DNA of 64,000 bases from Prorocentrum cordatum (GCA_963575745.1 CAUYUJ010004581.1:197967-261966), one strand, 5' to 3'; shown: positions 1 to 10,841, counted from the stretch's first letter. Notes: generated by a model from the sequence alone, not told the origin. Made by a program: numbers and translations.

Positions 1-59
1 CAGCCCATCAGGATCCTTCAACATTTGCCTCCAGCGCAGGGCAGCTGTCTGAATTCTCA

Positions 60-830
60 TCCTCGGGCTCGGGGGCAGCGCGAGGGCGACTGCATCGGCC
101 AGCCTGAGACGAGCACACTCTGGCAACTTTCATTCCGCTCCACCTGCCCTGCTGGAGGGTAAATTCCACATTCGCACGGCGAATGAAATGGGCGGGCGCC
201 CCCCTTCGCCTGAGAATTTGCATCGCGAAGCCTCGATTGTCAAAATCGAACAAGCTGAGCAGAAGGGGCAACTCCTTTCGATCTTCAGCCGCTGGCATCT
301 CACAGAGAAGCTTGTCCGCCATAAGGCTCAGGTATCGAGGTTTGAAAGTTTTCGACTGACTCCATCGCGCAAGCACACGTCTTCGAAAGCGCCTGTCATG
401 AGCCCCATCTTCGAGGACTCGATATGAAGGACAGCGCGCTTGTCTCTGACTTGCACATGCCGTGGCCGCAGTGCGAGGATCTCGCCTGTTCGCATGACAC
501 TCTCGAGGCCGACGAGCAACGTCGTCGCCAAATCTTCCCAGCCAAGGCCCCACGCGGCAGCAGCCAAGGCTAGGGCGATCTCGGCAGTGAATGGAGTAGC
601 GCGGCAGGGCGTACACTGTCTCTCCCATGTCCTAACCAAGCTCCAGTTCTGCCTTTCAAAGACGGCATCATCCACTGCGGCGCAGCAGCTGCGTTCACCG
701 CGGGGCACGGCGGCTCGAGCTCGGTCCAGCAGGCCTCAATGTATTCGCCGAGCTTGCCGTCGACCTCTCGCAACGAAGACAATCGAACGCTCTGAGCTCG
801 CCGCCAAGCACAAGACGCTTGGCGCAACGA
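60..830 (-). pseudogene. Tyrosine recombinase of the DIRS-like relic, catalytic Tyr lost
   Basis: Tyrosine recombinases integrate DIRS-type circular DNA using an Arg-His-x-x-Arg-Tyr site. Three minus-strand frames are needed. The N-terminal core-binding part (VDGKLGEYIEACW) lies near 760. The central part (SWSLVRTWERQ through LLVGLESVMRTGEILAL) lies near 650-470, with the box-I Arg in RTGE. The C-terminal part (LRRRGAPAHF, then QQGRWSGMKVARVCSSQ) lies near 220-100. In relatives the last motif ends GRW..-RVY; here the position of the nucleophilic Tyr is Cys (codon TGC, one transition from TAC). Frameshifts plus loss of Tyr make it inactive. Confidence 0.65.
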
Positions 831-984
831 GCATACCGATCACGAGTAGGCTAAGTGATCTGGAGGTCTCGCAAGCGCCTGCGCGTGCCTCTCCTGGCGA
901 ACTGAGAACGCGCGCACAGCCAACTTCTGCGCCCGCCGCCCCGCAGTCTCAAGTGGACTCGTTTCGGCGCCATTTCTTCGGACA

Positions 985-2460
985 AGCTCTCGAGCAGGTC
1001 GGTTACTGGGGTCCGACTTCGCGTTGATGTAGCCAATGCCAACGTAGAGATCTGAGCTCCAGAAGATGGCAGAGCACTGACGTGTCAACCCGCGGAGCTT
1101 CCCCGAGGATCTCCGACCTCGCGCCAAGATCGAAGCTACCTCCTGCGATGGGGGGACAAAATGCCGACACCGACGCCAAGGAAGTCATTTGCTCCCTAAA
1201 AATTAAGCATGCGACTTGGGCCAGCGCGAGCCCCTCCCAGTCTTCGGAATCGCGGGGGGGGGGGGGGGGGGCCGGGGGCGGGGAACATCGCGCAGCGCGT
1301 AGGAGGGGGGCAAGCAACGACAAGCGCAGACGAAATGCGATGGTGGGCGCTCTCGGATGACCCAAGACATCCACCCCGCCGCCGCCGTCCTCCGCGCCCT
1401 CTCCCCGCCCGCTTGGCCCCCCTCATTGTCTTTCCCCCTCCCCCCACCCGCCTCCTGCCCGCCCCCGGTCGCGTCCCCGACGCTCTAGAAGCCCGAGGCA
1501 GGCGCCCGACGATTCCGATTCTACCGCCTGCCCCCCGCGCCGGGGGCGGGGAGGCAGGGCTGCCCTGCGCTGCCGGGGCCCGAGAGCACGGCGCTCTCTT
1601 AACCCCGGCCCACAGGCCCTGGCCAACTTCAGAAGTCGGAGAGAGGCTCCGCTCCCTCCACCCGCTGCTCCAGCGGGGGCCTTGGCGCCGGCGTCGGCGG
1701 CCCAGTGTTGTCGGGGGCGAAATGCCGCCGCCGGCGCCAAGATCTCGCTGGGCCCTTTCCCTACGGTGGCAGAGCGGCCCGGCGGGGCCCGCAAAACGCG
1801 AGGTGGCACGGGTTGCTCGCCGCGCTTGCCATGGGGCTCGCGCGGCAAAAAAAAAAACACCCCATGGGGCCCGCGGCAACCTCGGGGCCCGCGGGGCTGC
1901 CATGGTCCGCGGGGTTCGCAAGGCCCAGACACCCGACGCGGCCCCGATGACTCAAGGGGCCGATGGGGGACGCGCGGATCCCCGGGCTCGCGCGGCGCCA
2001 TGGGCCCATGCGCGTCGCGGCGCCCACGTGGCCAACCTTTCTGGGACTTGCGGGGTTCATGGGGATGGCGAGGTTGGCGCGGCCCACGGGCCGCGCGCGG
2101 CCCATGGAAATCACGGAAAGTCCACTGGAGGAACTAGAGAAGGCCCGCGTTGCACCAGCGCGCGCAGGGCTCGCGCCCATCGACGCGGGGCAGGGCGTGC
2201 CCGAAGACGCGGGCGACGGCAGTCAGCAAGGGGCTATGATTCGTTCTTCTCCAGAAGATCTCGGCGTCGGCGTCGGGCTCCGGCGCCCTGGTGCGAGGCG
2301 ACCAGGTGCGTCGCCTCGGCGCTTCTGAGCGACGACGACGCGAGAGCCCCGCGCCGCGGCGCGGCGTTCACCGCCTTCGACTCGAGAGCGTTGATGTGCA
2401 GATCGCGGGCCGCCTCGGCCAGGGGAAAGACAAAGTAGGTCGTCAGCGCCGCGAAGCTGG
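985..2460 (-). pseudogene. Second half of RNase H, split by a GC-rich insertion
   Basis: On the minus strand 2460-2290 reads DLHINALESKAVNA and then a THLVAS stretch, corresponding to the catalytic Glu box and the following Asp box (here Asp to Ala) of retroelement RNase H. The next expected part, GRSSSGKLR followed by SDLYVGIGYINAKSDPSNRPAR, does not follow directly but resumes at 1135-1010. The missing link is about 1.1 kb of GC-rich, low-complexity DNA. Ending with a degenerate NxADxPSR box just before the recombinase is the normal order in these elements. Confidence 0.55.
1150..2280. repeat. GC-rich low-complexity insertion with collagen-like translation
   Basis: This block has G and C homopolymer runs, and around 1790-2110 a short imperfect repeat built on GGG-CCATGG-GCGCGG words. 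In translation it gives long glycine/arginine/proline frames, including a Gly-X-Y pattern, which come from the DNA repeat and not from a real protein. It lies between two halves of an RNase H domain and is therefore an insertion into the older element. Neither end is sharply defined and I found no target duplication. Confidence 0.5.
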
Positions 2461-2639
2461 ATCTCTAAATGACCTTTACCAAGCCTTCGGCCGAAAGGGC
2501 GCGCCAATATCCAATCTGCCCTAGCTGCTGGCCCAGCGGAGACTCTCGGATCGGGCCCTCCGAAAACTCGACGGACTCGCCCGGCAGGTCCTTCACCTCG
2601 AGGCACTGCGTGATGCCGCGGAGGTTCGCGCAATCAGCT

Positions 2640-3600
2640 GGCCGCCCGAGCTCCAGTTCCAGCCTCAGAAACAGCTAGCCCACGGCGCAGCAAGCGAATG
2701 CGCCCCCAAGGAGGCAGCAGCGGTCGGTCTCGACGCTGTCGCGGCTGGAGCCCGAGCAGGCCACGGGCGAGGTGTAGTGCTTGGAGAACCCCATCAGAAC
2801 CTCTCGCTCCATAGGGCGCGCTGGCCTCACGCCCCCCTTGGAGCCCCTTCACGTGCGCGAGCTCATGCTGATATGGTGGATGCGCGTGGCGATCCAGGGT
2901 CCATCTCCGAATGGCCTCTGAACTCGCTGTCGCTAAACCCGCCGGCTTGTGCGGCGCCGTCTTTTCGCGCCGCTGGAGAGGCGCGCAGGCGGGGCCCAGC
3001 GCCGAGATCTTAGACGCCAAGAGGGCAGCCAAGACCCTGTAGGGACCGATGAGACCTTGACAGCCTTGATGAAGTCGAAGATGGCCTTTGCCCTCCCGAT
3101 CACCCCAGGGAGCCTGAAGATCGCCCCCCTCCAAGAACGCCAATGCAGACGCGGGCGCGGGTTCTCTGAAGAATTGCACGCGCCGACGAGCCAACCTTGG
3201 GGGGCGCGGGAGAACCTGCGCTCATGGAGAAAACAGTTTCCACTATCCAATGCACGGGCGCACGCGTGGCTCGAGCAGGGGCGCGCGCCAACTCGGGGGT
3301 CCGCGTGAACAGGCCGCTCCAAGCGGCGAGCGCGCCCTGCCGGCCAGCGTTCGCGCCGCCGGCATCCCGGCACGGCATCTCTCCTGAGACGACCGCGACC
3401 GCAGTTCGATCCTGGAACATGGTCATGGCCTGCAGCTGCTCATCGTGAATTTCCTCAACGGGGCCGAGCTCGATCAGTCCAGGCCAGCGAGACCGCGGGA
3501 TTCGGCTGGCTCCTTCGTCGATATCACTGCCCAGCCCAAGTGGCCGCCGATGACGAAGCCAGCGCGGACTAGCGACGCGGCCCGCGCCCCCTGACCGACA
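2640..3600 (-). pseudogene. C5 cytosine DNA methyltransferase domain inserted in RNase H, relic
   Basis: Cytosine-C5 methyltransferases methylate DNA cytosines through a Pro-Cys nucleophile. Reading the minus strand across frames, I see RSRWPGLIELGPVEEI (motif II-III region), VVSGEMPCRDAGG (motif IV, PC with the usual Q changed to R), APVHWIVETVFSM (motif VI, the usual ENV changed to ETV), RPRLHWRSW, and near 2710-2815 EREVLMGF followed by DRCCLLGGAF (the motif IX-X region, normally LGNSF). Domain order is correct and total length fits a single domain. At least two frame changes and a stop after the last motif show decay. DNMT domains inside dinoflagellate retrotransposons are known; here the domain separates the two halves of the RNase H, as described in the findings. 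Confidence 0.7.
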
Positions 3601-3689
3601 GGATGCGCGGCTTGTTCTCGGCGATCTTAGGCTCGAGGTCCCGGGGCAACTCGACGACGCGCCTGCCAGAATAGCCCGCGACGCGGTGG

Positions 3690-3960
3690 CCCCAAGTCTC
3701 GGGGTTGCCCGTGCTCGCCAGGAAGCCGGGAGCTCCCTCAGTCACACCCACGGCCGTGCACGTGCCAGCGCCGCCCTCGCCTGAATCAGAGCACGACGCG
3801 ACGCCAGTCGTCGCCGCCCCCAGGTTGGTGGGCGCGAGGGGCAGGAGCAGGCAGCCACGCGTCAGCTCGTCTAGGCTATCTCTCGCCAACAGCGTCCTTC
3901 CAGATCCAGTCTGCTCCCAGATCGCATTGAACACCCCGAAGAGCGGCCGTCGGACTTCCA
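3690..3960 (-). pseudogene. RT end and first half of RNase H, relic
   Basis: The minus strand reads RRPLFGVFNAIWE, then DELTRGCLLLPLAPTNLG, then ASCSDSGEGGAG. This follows the layout at the end of the intact RT at 11059-15162, where RRPLLAVFSSVYAF is followed by RRELRWAASLIPLAWADL and ASDASEEGGG. The SDSGEGG stretch is the first acidic box of RNase H. The catalytic part of RT, including the D..D motifs, is absent between gag and this point, so an internal deletion is inferred. Immediately downstream the sequence passes into methyltransferase rather than into the rest of RNase H. Confidence 0.6.
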
Positions 3961-4029
3961 GGGATCGCACCCGGCGGCCCAGAGGAATCAACAACTGGCC
4001 CCCCAGAGGACGGTCGCGGGCCAAGGGCC

Positions 4030-5541
4030 GCGCGGCGAGGCCGCGCAGCTGGACGTCCTTGGTCCTGTTGTTAGCGGCCCTGCGTGATCCCGCCCTCGCA
4101 CAACGCCTGCAGCTCGCGATGGGATGCGCTGGGCGCAGCACGAGGAGAAGACACTTCACCGCCAGCGCCTTGAACTGATCTGAACCCGAGTCGCCGTGAT
4201 CCAAATGCTGGGCCATGTCCTCCATCTCCTTCTCGGCGAGGCGGCCGAGCGACTTGACGGCTGTCCTCTTCTAGGCGGGCCGCCGCGCTGCAGCGGGGCG
4301 CTCGCCTGGCGCGCGATCATCATCGCTCTCGACAGGATCGCCTTCCTCTTTCTTGCGCAAGTGCCCCGCTAACGCTCGAAAGACAGCCTTCGCGTCCGAC
4401 TTGCCGGCCTGGCCGCCCCCCGGCGCCCTGCCCGCGGCGCCGCTCGGCGCCTGGCCCGCGATGCGCGCCGGAGCAACCGCGCCGTGCTTCTGCCGCTTCT
4501 TGCCCAGGGGTTGGCCGACGAGCCCGACGGCGGGATGGCGCCAAGAACAGCGGAGGCCAGCTTGCGCGCCTCCGCAAGCTTCGCGCGCAGCCTGCCGAAA
4601 CGCTCCCGGTTGCTGTCCTTCCCCTCCGCCTTCGTGTCCTCGGCCTTGCCCGCGAGTGCCTGGAACTCGCGCTCTAGCTCCTCGAAGGCCGCGTCGTCGT
4701 CCTCGTCATCGTCGTGTATCTCGACGAGCGCACTGGCCTCGCGGCCCGCAGCATCCGGGCGCATGCGCGCAGGGACCTCAGCCTTGCGGCTGGCGGGGGG
4801 GCCTCGGGCGGAGCGGCCACCATCTACCTCGACCGGAGCCGCCTGTGCGACGTCATGCGGGACGGCGGGGCTATCCTCGCTCTCGCGGAGCATCTCCATG
4901 TGGAAATCTGCTGCCTCGTTCGCCGTGAACTGGTGCAGCATGCGGGCGTGCAGCACCTGGATCCCAGCCCGCGCGCTCTGTACGCGCACTGCGACACAGA
5001 CCCGCGGCACACGTGCAGGAACAACTTGTCGCCCTTCTTCTGGCGCGAGTCGAGCCACCAAGAAAAATACGGCTCGATCGCGCCGAAATACTCCACCTCA
5101 TACGCAGTGCCTCCCGCGCTCTCCGTGGCCAGCCGCCGCACCACGCCAAGCGCGGGGCCGCCGTCGCTCTCGTCCTCGTGGCTCACATGATGGCGGGAGC
5201 AGCGGCCAGGCTTCATGGCCTCCATGAGCCTGCGGCTGGCCTGGACACCAGGCCAAGATCACGGGAACGGCAGGCGTGCGGCTCGCAGGCCTCAAGCTCT
5301 CTCGCCCCGCCCCAGGCTCTCCTGGGGCAGCACCCACTTGAGCCGCACACCTACGGAAAGAGACGGCGGCGCACAACCCAAGAGGCCCAAACGTACCCCC
5401 AACCCCTGAGGTGTTGTTTCGCATCCACGGCGAGCCCTCGATACGATGCAGCAAGACTCGGTGGTGCCAGTCGAGCCCGCATGGGTCCCCAGGGTTCTCC
5501 ACGAACGCGCGTTGCCACTTGCAGTATAGCGCGCGGTCCAT
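4030..5541 (-). pseudogene. Gag-like protein of the DIRS-like relic, frame-shifted
   Basis: Several minus-strand frames must be joined to read this region. A first piece contains WHHRVLLHRIEG (near 5440). A second contains a YFSWWLD motif, a Cys-containing stretch, and then an acidic and coiled segment with many E, D, K and R residues around 4560-4720. A third (near 4190) contains DQFKALAVKCLLL. The order and spacing match the structural (gag-like) protein that precedes RT in dinoflagellate YR retroelements. The intact equivalent in this window is at 15159-16583. No catalytic role is expected; gag-like proteins package RNA. At least two frameshifts are needed, so it cannot be translated as one protein. 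Confidence 0.5.
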
Positions 5542-5639
5542 TTCTACATGGACTCTTTGGCCCGGTTAAGGCTCCTGGTCTCCTGTGGCTCACGCCCGGC
5601 AACAAGATGTCCACTGTGTATTCGAATATCGCCGCGCTC

Positions 5640-5830
5640 GTGAACTCCCGCTTGACTAGGGCTGCGGCCGTCTGAACACCCAAAACGCTCAGGACTAGCA
5701 CTGCGAAACCACTCGCGAAAACGATTATGTACCAAAAACTTGTCTCAAGGCAAATGTCGCCCTCCCTCGACGGCGTCGGCGCTGCACAGAACGGCGCCGT
5801 GCACGCCGGACACGGGACACGCAAGGCAGG
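5640..5830 (-). pseudogene. ORF0-like Cys-rich single-membrane-span peptide, relic
   Basis: This short minus-strand reading frame begins with a Cys pair (CPAC) and then has one strongly hydrophobic segment (FWYIIVFASGFAVLVLSVLG), followed by basic residues. The same plan, Cys-rich head then one membrane span, appears in the small first ORF of the intact DIRS-like element at 16586-16996, which is why I read it as the same kind of 5' ORF. No ATG fits the open frame well. Function in the family is unknown to me. Confidence 0.45.
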
Positions 5831-7555
5831 CTGGCGCTATTCCACAGGTGACTGTCTGTGCGGGGCAGGCTGGGATCGCGGGACAGGGCGGTGCCGTCGG
5901 ACAGCGGGAGAGCTCGGCAAAAACTCTCTGCCACCCCAAGTGCCCGCTGCCACATGCGTTGCTCCAACGCGTAGCGGCGACGCTGCTTCTCCACGTCGGA
6001 CGAGCGATTCAACAGCAATCTAGAATCTTCACTGTTCCTCCCAAATTCCTCATGTACCTCCTACTCTCCCTCCTCCCCCCTCCCCTGCCTTTAATGATTA
6101 TTTGCCCTCCTCCGCCAGCTTCGCTTGCCGCCCTCCTGCTCCATCCTGCTCCTCCTGCCTCCGTCGTTTTGCTCCTCTCCTCCCCGTCCCTCACCATCCC
6201 AGTCCGCCCACCACGCCCGCTCTGCCTCCCATTCCGCTGCCTGGTCACCGCCCGACATTCGGTCGACCCGTCGGGTTCCTCTTGCCATGATACGATAGAC
6301 GACACATTCCAACACATAACGTTCCAATGTTCCACGCCCGCCTGGACGATTGGATAGGGACAAGCGCAGCCGGAAAAAAGGAACAAGAAGCGTAGGATGT
6401 CGGGCGTGACGGGGGCGCATCTCTCCTCCCTTCTGTGCCCTCTCATTCGCTCCCCGCCCCGCCCCCGCACTTACTCACTGTGAATACCAAATCTGCTCTC
6501 CCTCTCTCTCTCTCTCTCTCGCTCCCCTGACACTACGCCGTCGTGGCCACGCCTCTCCCGCGTATGTGTGTTCCCACGCGCACACGATGTCACATTTTTC
6601 CTACGTGCATCTAGGTGCGACTTCGATCTACAGCACTTGTCTGGCAAAGTCGTGGTCTGGCTGCAACGTTGGCCTCATGTCAGGGTCAACGCCTCGCCCC
6701 CGGCTGTTCAGAATGGCCCTCTCGCCCAAGCACGGGCCACATAGATGGTCAAGGGCTGCCCTCCCCCCCATGCCTATGGGTTCGCACCCCCCCCCCTCCC
6801 TGTGGGTGTGCGATGGGGTGGTGCCCCGCCCTCTGCTGTTTGGGGGGGGGGGTCGGCATCGGCATCGTCGCCTCCCCCAACCTTCCTCTCTTCGAAGTGC
6901 AATAAGACGGAAGTTCGTCGTCGTCGTAGTCGTCGTCGTCGTGGTCGTCGTCGTCGTCCCGATCCAACCTGGGGGCGAACGGGGGGTGCAACGGGGCCCT
7001 CGGACCAGGACCAATCCCACCCGGGGGGTGGGGGGCGGAGCCCAAGAGTATATGGGTATGAGTTCTCCTCGCCCCGTTGCCGCCGCGTCATTTCCCCCCT
7101 TGCGCCTTCCCCTCTTGCTGCCTGCGCTCTCCCTGCGCCTGCTACTGCTGCTCTTCCTCACCCCTCCTCTTCCTCATGCTCGTACTCCTGTTCAGTCGCC
7201 ACCTCCCCTTCCCTCAATGTGCACAGCTGTCCTGTCTGATTGCTCATCACCTGTCGGGGTCACCTGGGGTTCCAGGTCCGCTAAGACACCCTTCGGCGGA
7301 TTGAGAACCACATCGGCGCAATGAGACAGGATGAGACAGGATGAGCGTAATTGGCGCGAGCGCACCAAACTTGCCGCACCCCCTCTCTATCCGTTTCGGC
7401 CCAGAGGGAGCTCCTCTGAAGGCCCCAGTGGCAAGCTCCACCTCGTCCCCTGCACCCGAACCTGGCCCCGTACCACCTGCCTCATCGACGGGTCTCCGCA
7501 ACGACAAGGCTCCATGCGTCACGGACGGATGGGAAAGAGAAGACGGAGAAGGGAG
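5831..7555. other. No recognisable gene; C-rich and simple sequence
   Basis: I see no gene here. The DNA is pyrimidine-rich from about 6050, with a (CT)n run at 6490-6523, several C or G homopolymers, and a GTC trinucleotide run at 6916-6958. Reading frames in this stretch are short and of repetitive composition. Confidence 0.5.
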
Positions 7556-8215
7556 GAGAAACAAATTATCCTGGCGAAAGACCCAACCAAGTTGTGAGTA
7601 CCGCAATTGTGAGTATATATCTTCTTCGGTGGCGCTCCCTATGGGGCCACGAGCCGTATGAAGGTGTGCCGAATTGTGTGGCGTAGCCTCTGCAGGGGGC
7701 TTCCCTGGGAACCCCGACGGCAACGCCCGCGCGCCGCGACGTCCATGTCGGCACGCCCCACACGAGGATCGCGCCCGCATCCTCCCCTCCTTTTTCCTTT
7801 CCCTTTGCCCGCGCACTCCAAAGTACAAGGCTGCGGGCGCAGCGCAAGGCGGAGCCCTCGCGACGCGCGCGAGAACGCCTTCGGTGGAGCCTGTATGGGG
7901 CCACGAAACGTGTGCGGGGTGTGCCGAAATGAGTGTGCGGGACGCATGCGGGCACACCCACTGGGACCTTCGGTGGAGCTCCGTATGGGGCCACGAAACG
8001 TGTGAAGGGTGTGCCGAAATGGGTGTGCGGGACGCATGCGGGCACACCCACTGGGACCTTCGGTGGAGCTCCGTATGGGGCCACGAAACGTGTGAGGGGT
8101 GTGCCGGAATGGGTGTGCGGGACGCATGCGGGCACACCCACTGGGACCTTCGGTGGAGCTCCCTATAGGGGCCACGAAACGTGTGAGTGGTGTGCCGAAA
8201 TGGGTGTGCGGAGGA
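7556..8215 (+). repeat. 90-bp satellite array, copy I
   Basis: A leader (AGACCCAACCAAGTTGTGAG at about 7579) is followed by copies of a unit containing CTTCGGTGGAGCTCC and GGGGCCACGAAACGTGTG. The last three units are exactly 90 bp apart (the word GGCACACCCACTGGG recurs at 7951, 8041 and 8131) and nearly identical. The same leader and unit recur at 30255-31375 and, inverted, at 33540-34230. Cys- and His-rich open frames through the array are by-products of the repeat. Confidence 0.9.
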
Positions 8216-8675
8216 GGAGGAGGGGGAGGAGGCAGCGGGAGGAAGGAGTGACGCGGGGCGCTGTCTCTTCAAAACGAGGACCCAACACCACAGGATGGTT
8301 GGGAACAACAGGAGAAGGAGACGGAGGAGGAGAGAGACTGGGTGAGGGAATGGAGGGCTGCAGGAAGCAGGGGTGTGGGAGCAGGTGAAGGAGCGAGCCG
8401 AGAGCTGGAACGAGGCAGGAGAGAGAGGACGAGAAGGAACAATGGAGGAGAAGGAGGACGAGGAGAGGGGAAAGAGGAGGATGGCGTGAGCAAGAGGACG
8501 GATCTGTGACGCAGGGGGGGGGAACATGGAGAAGGGAGCGTCATGAACACACCGAGAGCAGCAGCGTCAGCGGCGGCCTCCGCAGAGGACTCCTCTGGCT
8601 GCTCCAGCGCCATCGCCGGGGCGTGGGCGTGGGGCCGCCCGGGAGCGGCCCGCGTGGCGTCTCCGTCGCTGTGGT

Positions 8676-8757
8676 CGAGGAGGAGGAGGAGGAGGACGCG
8701 GACGAGGAGGAGGAGGATGAGGAGGAGGAGGAGGAGGAGGAGGAGGAGGAGGAGGGG
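8676..8757. repeat. (GGA)n microsatellite
   Basis: An almost pure GGA/GAC tract on the plus strand; the flanking 8210-8500 is purine-rich. Confidence 0.9.
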
Positions 8758-8795
8758 GGGGATGCAGGGGTGAAGGCAGTACTCCAAGCCTGTTG

Positions 8796-8951
8796 ATAAG
8801 CGTCGGGGGGGGGGGCGTCACCCCCGCCGACAGCCCCACATCGACCCCCGTCGCGGGCAGCCACCGCGCGCCGAAGGCGCTCCGACCCCCGTCGCGACGC
8901 GACGACGCGGCGAGGTTGACCCCCGTCGGGGGGGTACCCCCCCACGCTTAT
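8796..8951. mobile_element. Short inverted-repeat element (MITE-like)
   Basis: The left end ATAAGCGTCGGGGGG and the right end CCCCCCACGCTTAT are inverted copies about 156 bp apart. Inside, the word GACCCCCGTCG occurs three times. I found no target-site duplication and no other copy in the window, so this may be a hairpin-forming repeat rather than a transposon. Confidence 0.4.
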
Positions 8952-10141
8952 AAAGAAACCCAGAGTAGCTCGCAGGGGTATGCGCAGGAGTCGAGGTATC
9001 CAGCTCAGAGCGGGTCAGCGAGCAAAGTCCAGCCTCGCTCTCCATTCCATGACATTGGAGGGCCGCCCAGCGCTTGCCACCCTCGAACACACGTATTCAC
9101 ACACGAGCACCTGCCCTCTTACTCATCTCCACTATCATCCTCTTAGATTTATCCTCCTTATCCGCATCATCAACCTTATCCATCCCCCTTTTCCTCCCGC
9201 TCATCCTCCTCGGGTCTTCCTGCTGGTGCGTCTGTTCTTCCTGACACCTCATCCTCCTCATCGACCTCCTGCCACCCTCCTCATCAGCATCCTCAGCCCG
9301 CTCTCCTCATGCCACCCCGTCTCGCCCTCACGCCATTATACCCTCATCAACCTCACTCCCATGCCTCCTCCGCCTCACCATCCTTATCATCTAGCTGTTT
9401 CTCTTCAAATGCCTCCGCTCTTTCCGCCTCCGGCTCTCCCGCTGATTCCACCTCGCATTATCGTTGTCCTCGTTCTCAGGTTCCTCCTCACCCCTCATCA
9501 TCATACCAGTCCTTCGTCCATGAAGTCCTCCTCCTCCTCCTCCTCCTCCTCCTCCTCCTGTTCATCCCAGTCCTAGTCATCCTCCTCCCCGCTCCTCTCC
9601 CCCCTCCTCCTCCTCCCTTTCATCCGCCTTCCCCATCTCCTGATCCTGCACTCCTCAAAATCCCCCATCCAAGATCCACCCTCTGTCTTCATTCCTCCTG
9701 CATGCTCCATAGTCCATTCTTCGTCTTCCACTTTTCATTTCTATCCCCCTTCACCCGTATCCCATCCTCGACCCTCCAAACATCCGTATTGACATTCCAT
9801 GCTCCAACCCTCATCACCCGTATCCCATTCAATCCTTGACCCTCCTCAGCAGACCTAACCTCCGCACGAGCGAACATGTCCTAGACATCCTCCCTCCCCT
9901 CAAATGCCGCTCGCTCAGCTCCTCCCTCTCTTCCTCCTCCCTCTTTTCCTCCTCCTCCTCCTCCTCCTCCTCCTCCTACAGCGCACCCTCCTCCTTGTTC
10001 TGCGCCTGTGTCTGCGCCTCACAGTCCGCCTCCTCCCCTCAACCCTCTCGTCCTCCGCCTCGTGGTTCTCTCCTCTCCTCCGCCTTGAAAGGGCCCAGGG
10101 GCAGATATCGTTTATTATAATTTCTGGGTCTTCTTCTCCCC
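8952..10141. other. Pyrimidine-rich tract, no gene
   Basis: From about 9100 to 10120 the plus strand is dominated by C and T with CCT/CAT words and short (TCC)n runs (about 9526-9560 and 9946-9979). Open frames here are Pro/Ser/Leu-rich artefacts of composition. Confidence 0.6.
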
Positions 10142-10218
10142 CTCCACTTCCCATAGTTTCCTATACTTTCTGAGGGATCGACGATGAATTGCGTCTGTGT
10201 GTTTGTGTCCCTCCTGAA
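10142..10218 (+). repeat. Dispersed repeat, copy near 10.1 kb
   Basis: Shares the order TTCCCATAG, then a GACGAT word, then TTGCGTCTGTGTG and CCCTCCTGA with 57090-57169 in the same orientation. The two copies are diverged, with small indels. Confidence 0.5.
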
Positions 10219-10435
10219 TACTCTCCTCCTCGAGCTCTGCCGAAGACGGCCCCGAGCTGTGGAGCACAACTGCGGCTTCACACCTGTTCCATCACTGCCT
10301 CTTGTTCCCTGGCCCCCCCCGGCACCGGGGCGACCCCATATACCTCCTGCAGTGTCAACTCCAGACATAACACTAGGGTCCTGGTCTTGGTGCTCATGCT
10401 ATGAATGCTTCTGTCGCAAGGCGTCCCCGCGAAGA

Positions 10436-10535
10436 GAGGAGGGGGAGGAGGAGGGGGGGGAGGAGGGGGAGGAGGAGGAGGAGGAGGAGGGGAAAAAGGA
10501 GGAGGAGGAGGGGGAGGAGGAGGAGGAGGAGGAGG
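10436..10535. repeat. (GGA)n tract, left flank of the DIRS-like element
   Basis: GGA/GGGGGA repeats run directly into the left end of the element at 10536. The tract continues in phase on the far side of the element at 17134. Confidence 0.9.
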
Positions 10536-10700
10536 ATGCCTCCCGCCGCCGCTGCCGAGGCCAGAGGACGCCTTTTATCGGGGCGCTGAACGCCCGAGCA
10601 AGCTTCAGCGAAGGTGCACCGGCACAGATGATTGGGCAGCGGGCGGAGGCGAGCCAGACGGCCAGCTGCACGACACTGAGACGAGGGTACAAAATGACGC
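10536..10700 (-). repeat. Split direct repeat B2 (outer 3' end)
   Basis: 165 bp, matching 10841-11005 with one difference (10602 G, 10907 A). Its outer edge abuts (GGA)n. Confidence 0.93.
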
Positions 10701-10720
10701 GCGAGGGAGGGAGGGTTGGG

Positions 10721-10841
10721 AGCGCGAACAATGAGACCTCAAATGGCCATGGAATGGCAAAGGAGTGTGCGCTGATCCATGGCCCTGAAATGCGGCCTCT
10801 CATGCTGCGGCGTCTGGCAATCAACAACGAAGTAGTGAGCA
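10721..10841 (-). repeat. Split direct repeat A2
   Basis: 121 bp, matching 17013-17133 with two differences (10771 G versus A; 10808 C versus T). It joins B1 with one shared base and is separated from B2 by 20 bp (10701-10720). Confidence 0.93.

Larger units (their letters stand above)
60..5830 (-). mobile_element. Degenerate DIRS-like retroelement carrying a C5-methyltransferase
   Basis: Read on the minus strand, pieces of a tyrosine-recombinase retroelement follow in the expected order although no single frame is open. They are an ORF0-like Cys/transmembrane peptide, a gag-like region, the end of an RT, the first half of an RNase H, a cytosine-C5 methyltransferase, the second half of the RNase H, and a tyrosine recombinase. 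Most of the RT core between gag and the RT end is missing, so this is a dead copy. Frames change repeatedly and stops occur inside domains. A GC-rich block (about 1150-2280) interrupts the RNase H. I found no terminal repeats; both outer limits are set only by recognisable coding sequence. Confidence 0.75.

Noticed and set aside
1682-2137. Collagen-like Gly-X-Y protein
   Set aside because: The triplet pattern follows from GGG-CCN-type DNA words; overlapping frames are equally repetitive.
1209-2438. 409-codon plus-strand open frame, Gly/Arg/Pro-rich
   Set aside because: It arises from GC-rich repeat DNA inserted in an RNase H relic; composition is that of the repeat and no domain is seen.
7639-8175. 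Cys/His-rich repeated protein with ~30-residue units
   Set aside because: Exactly tracks the 90-bp satellite (30 codons per unit); the same arises at the other two arrays on different strands and frames.
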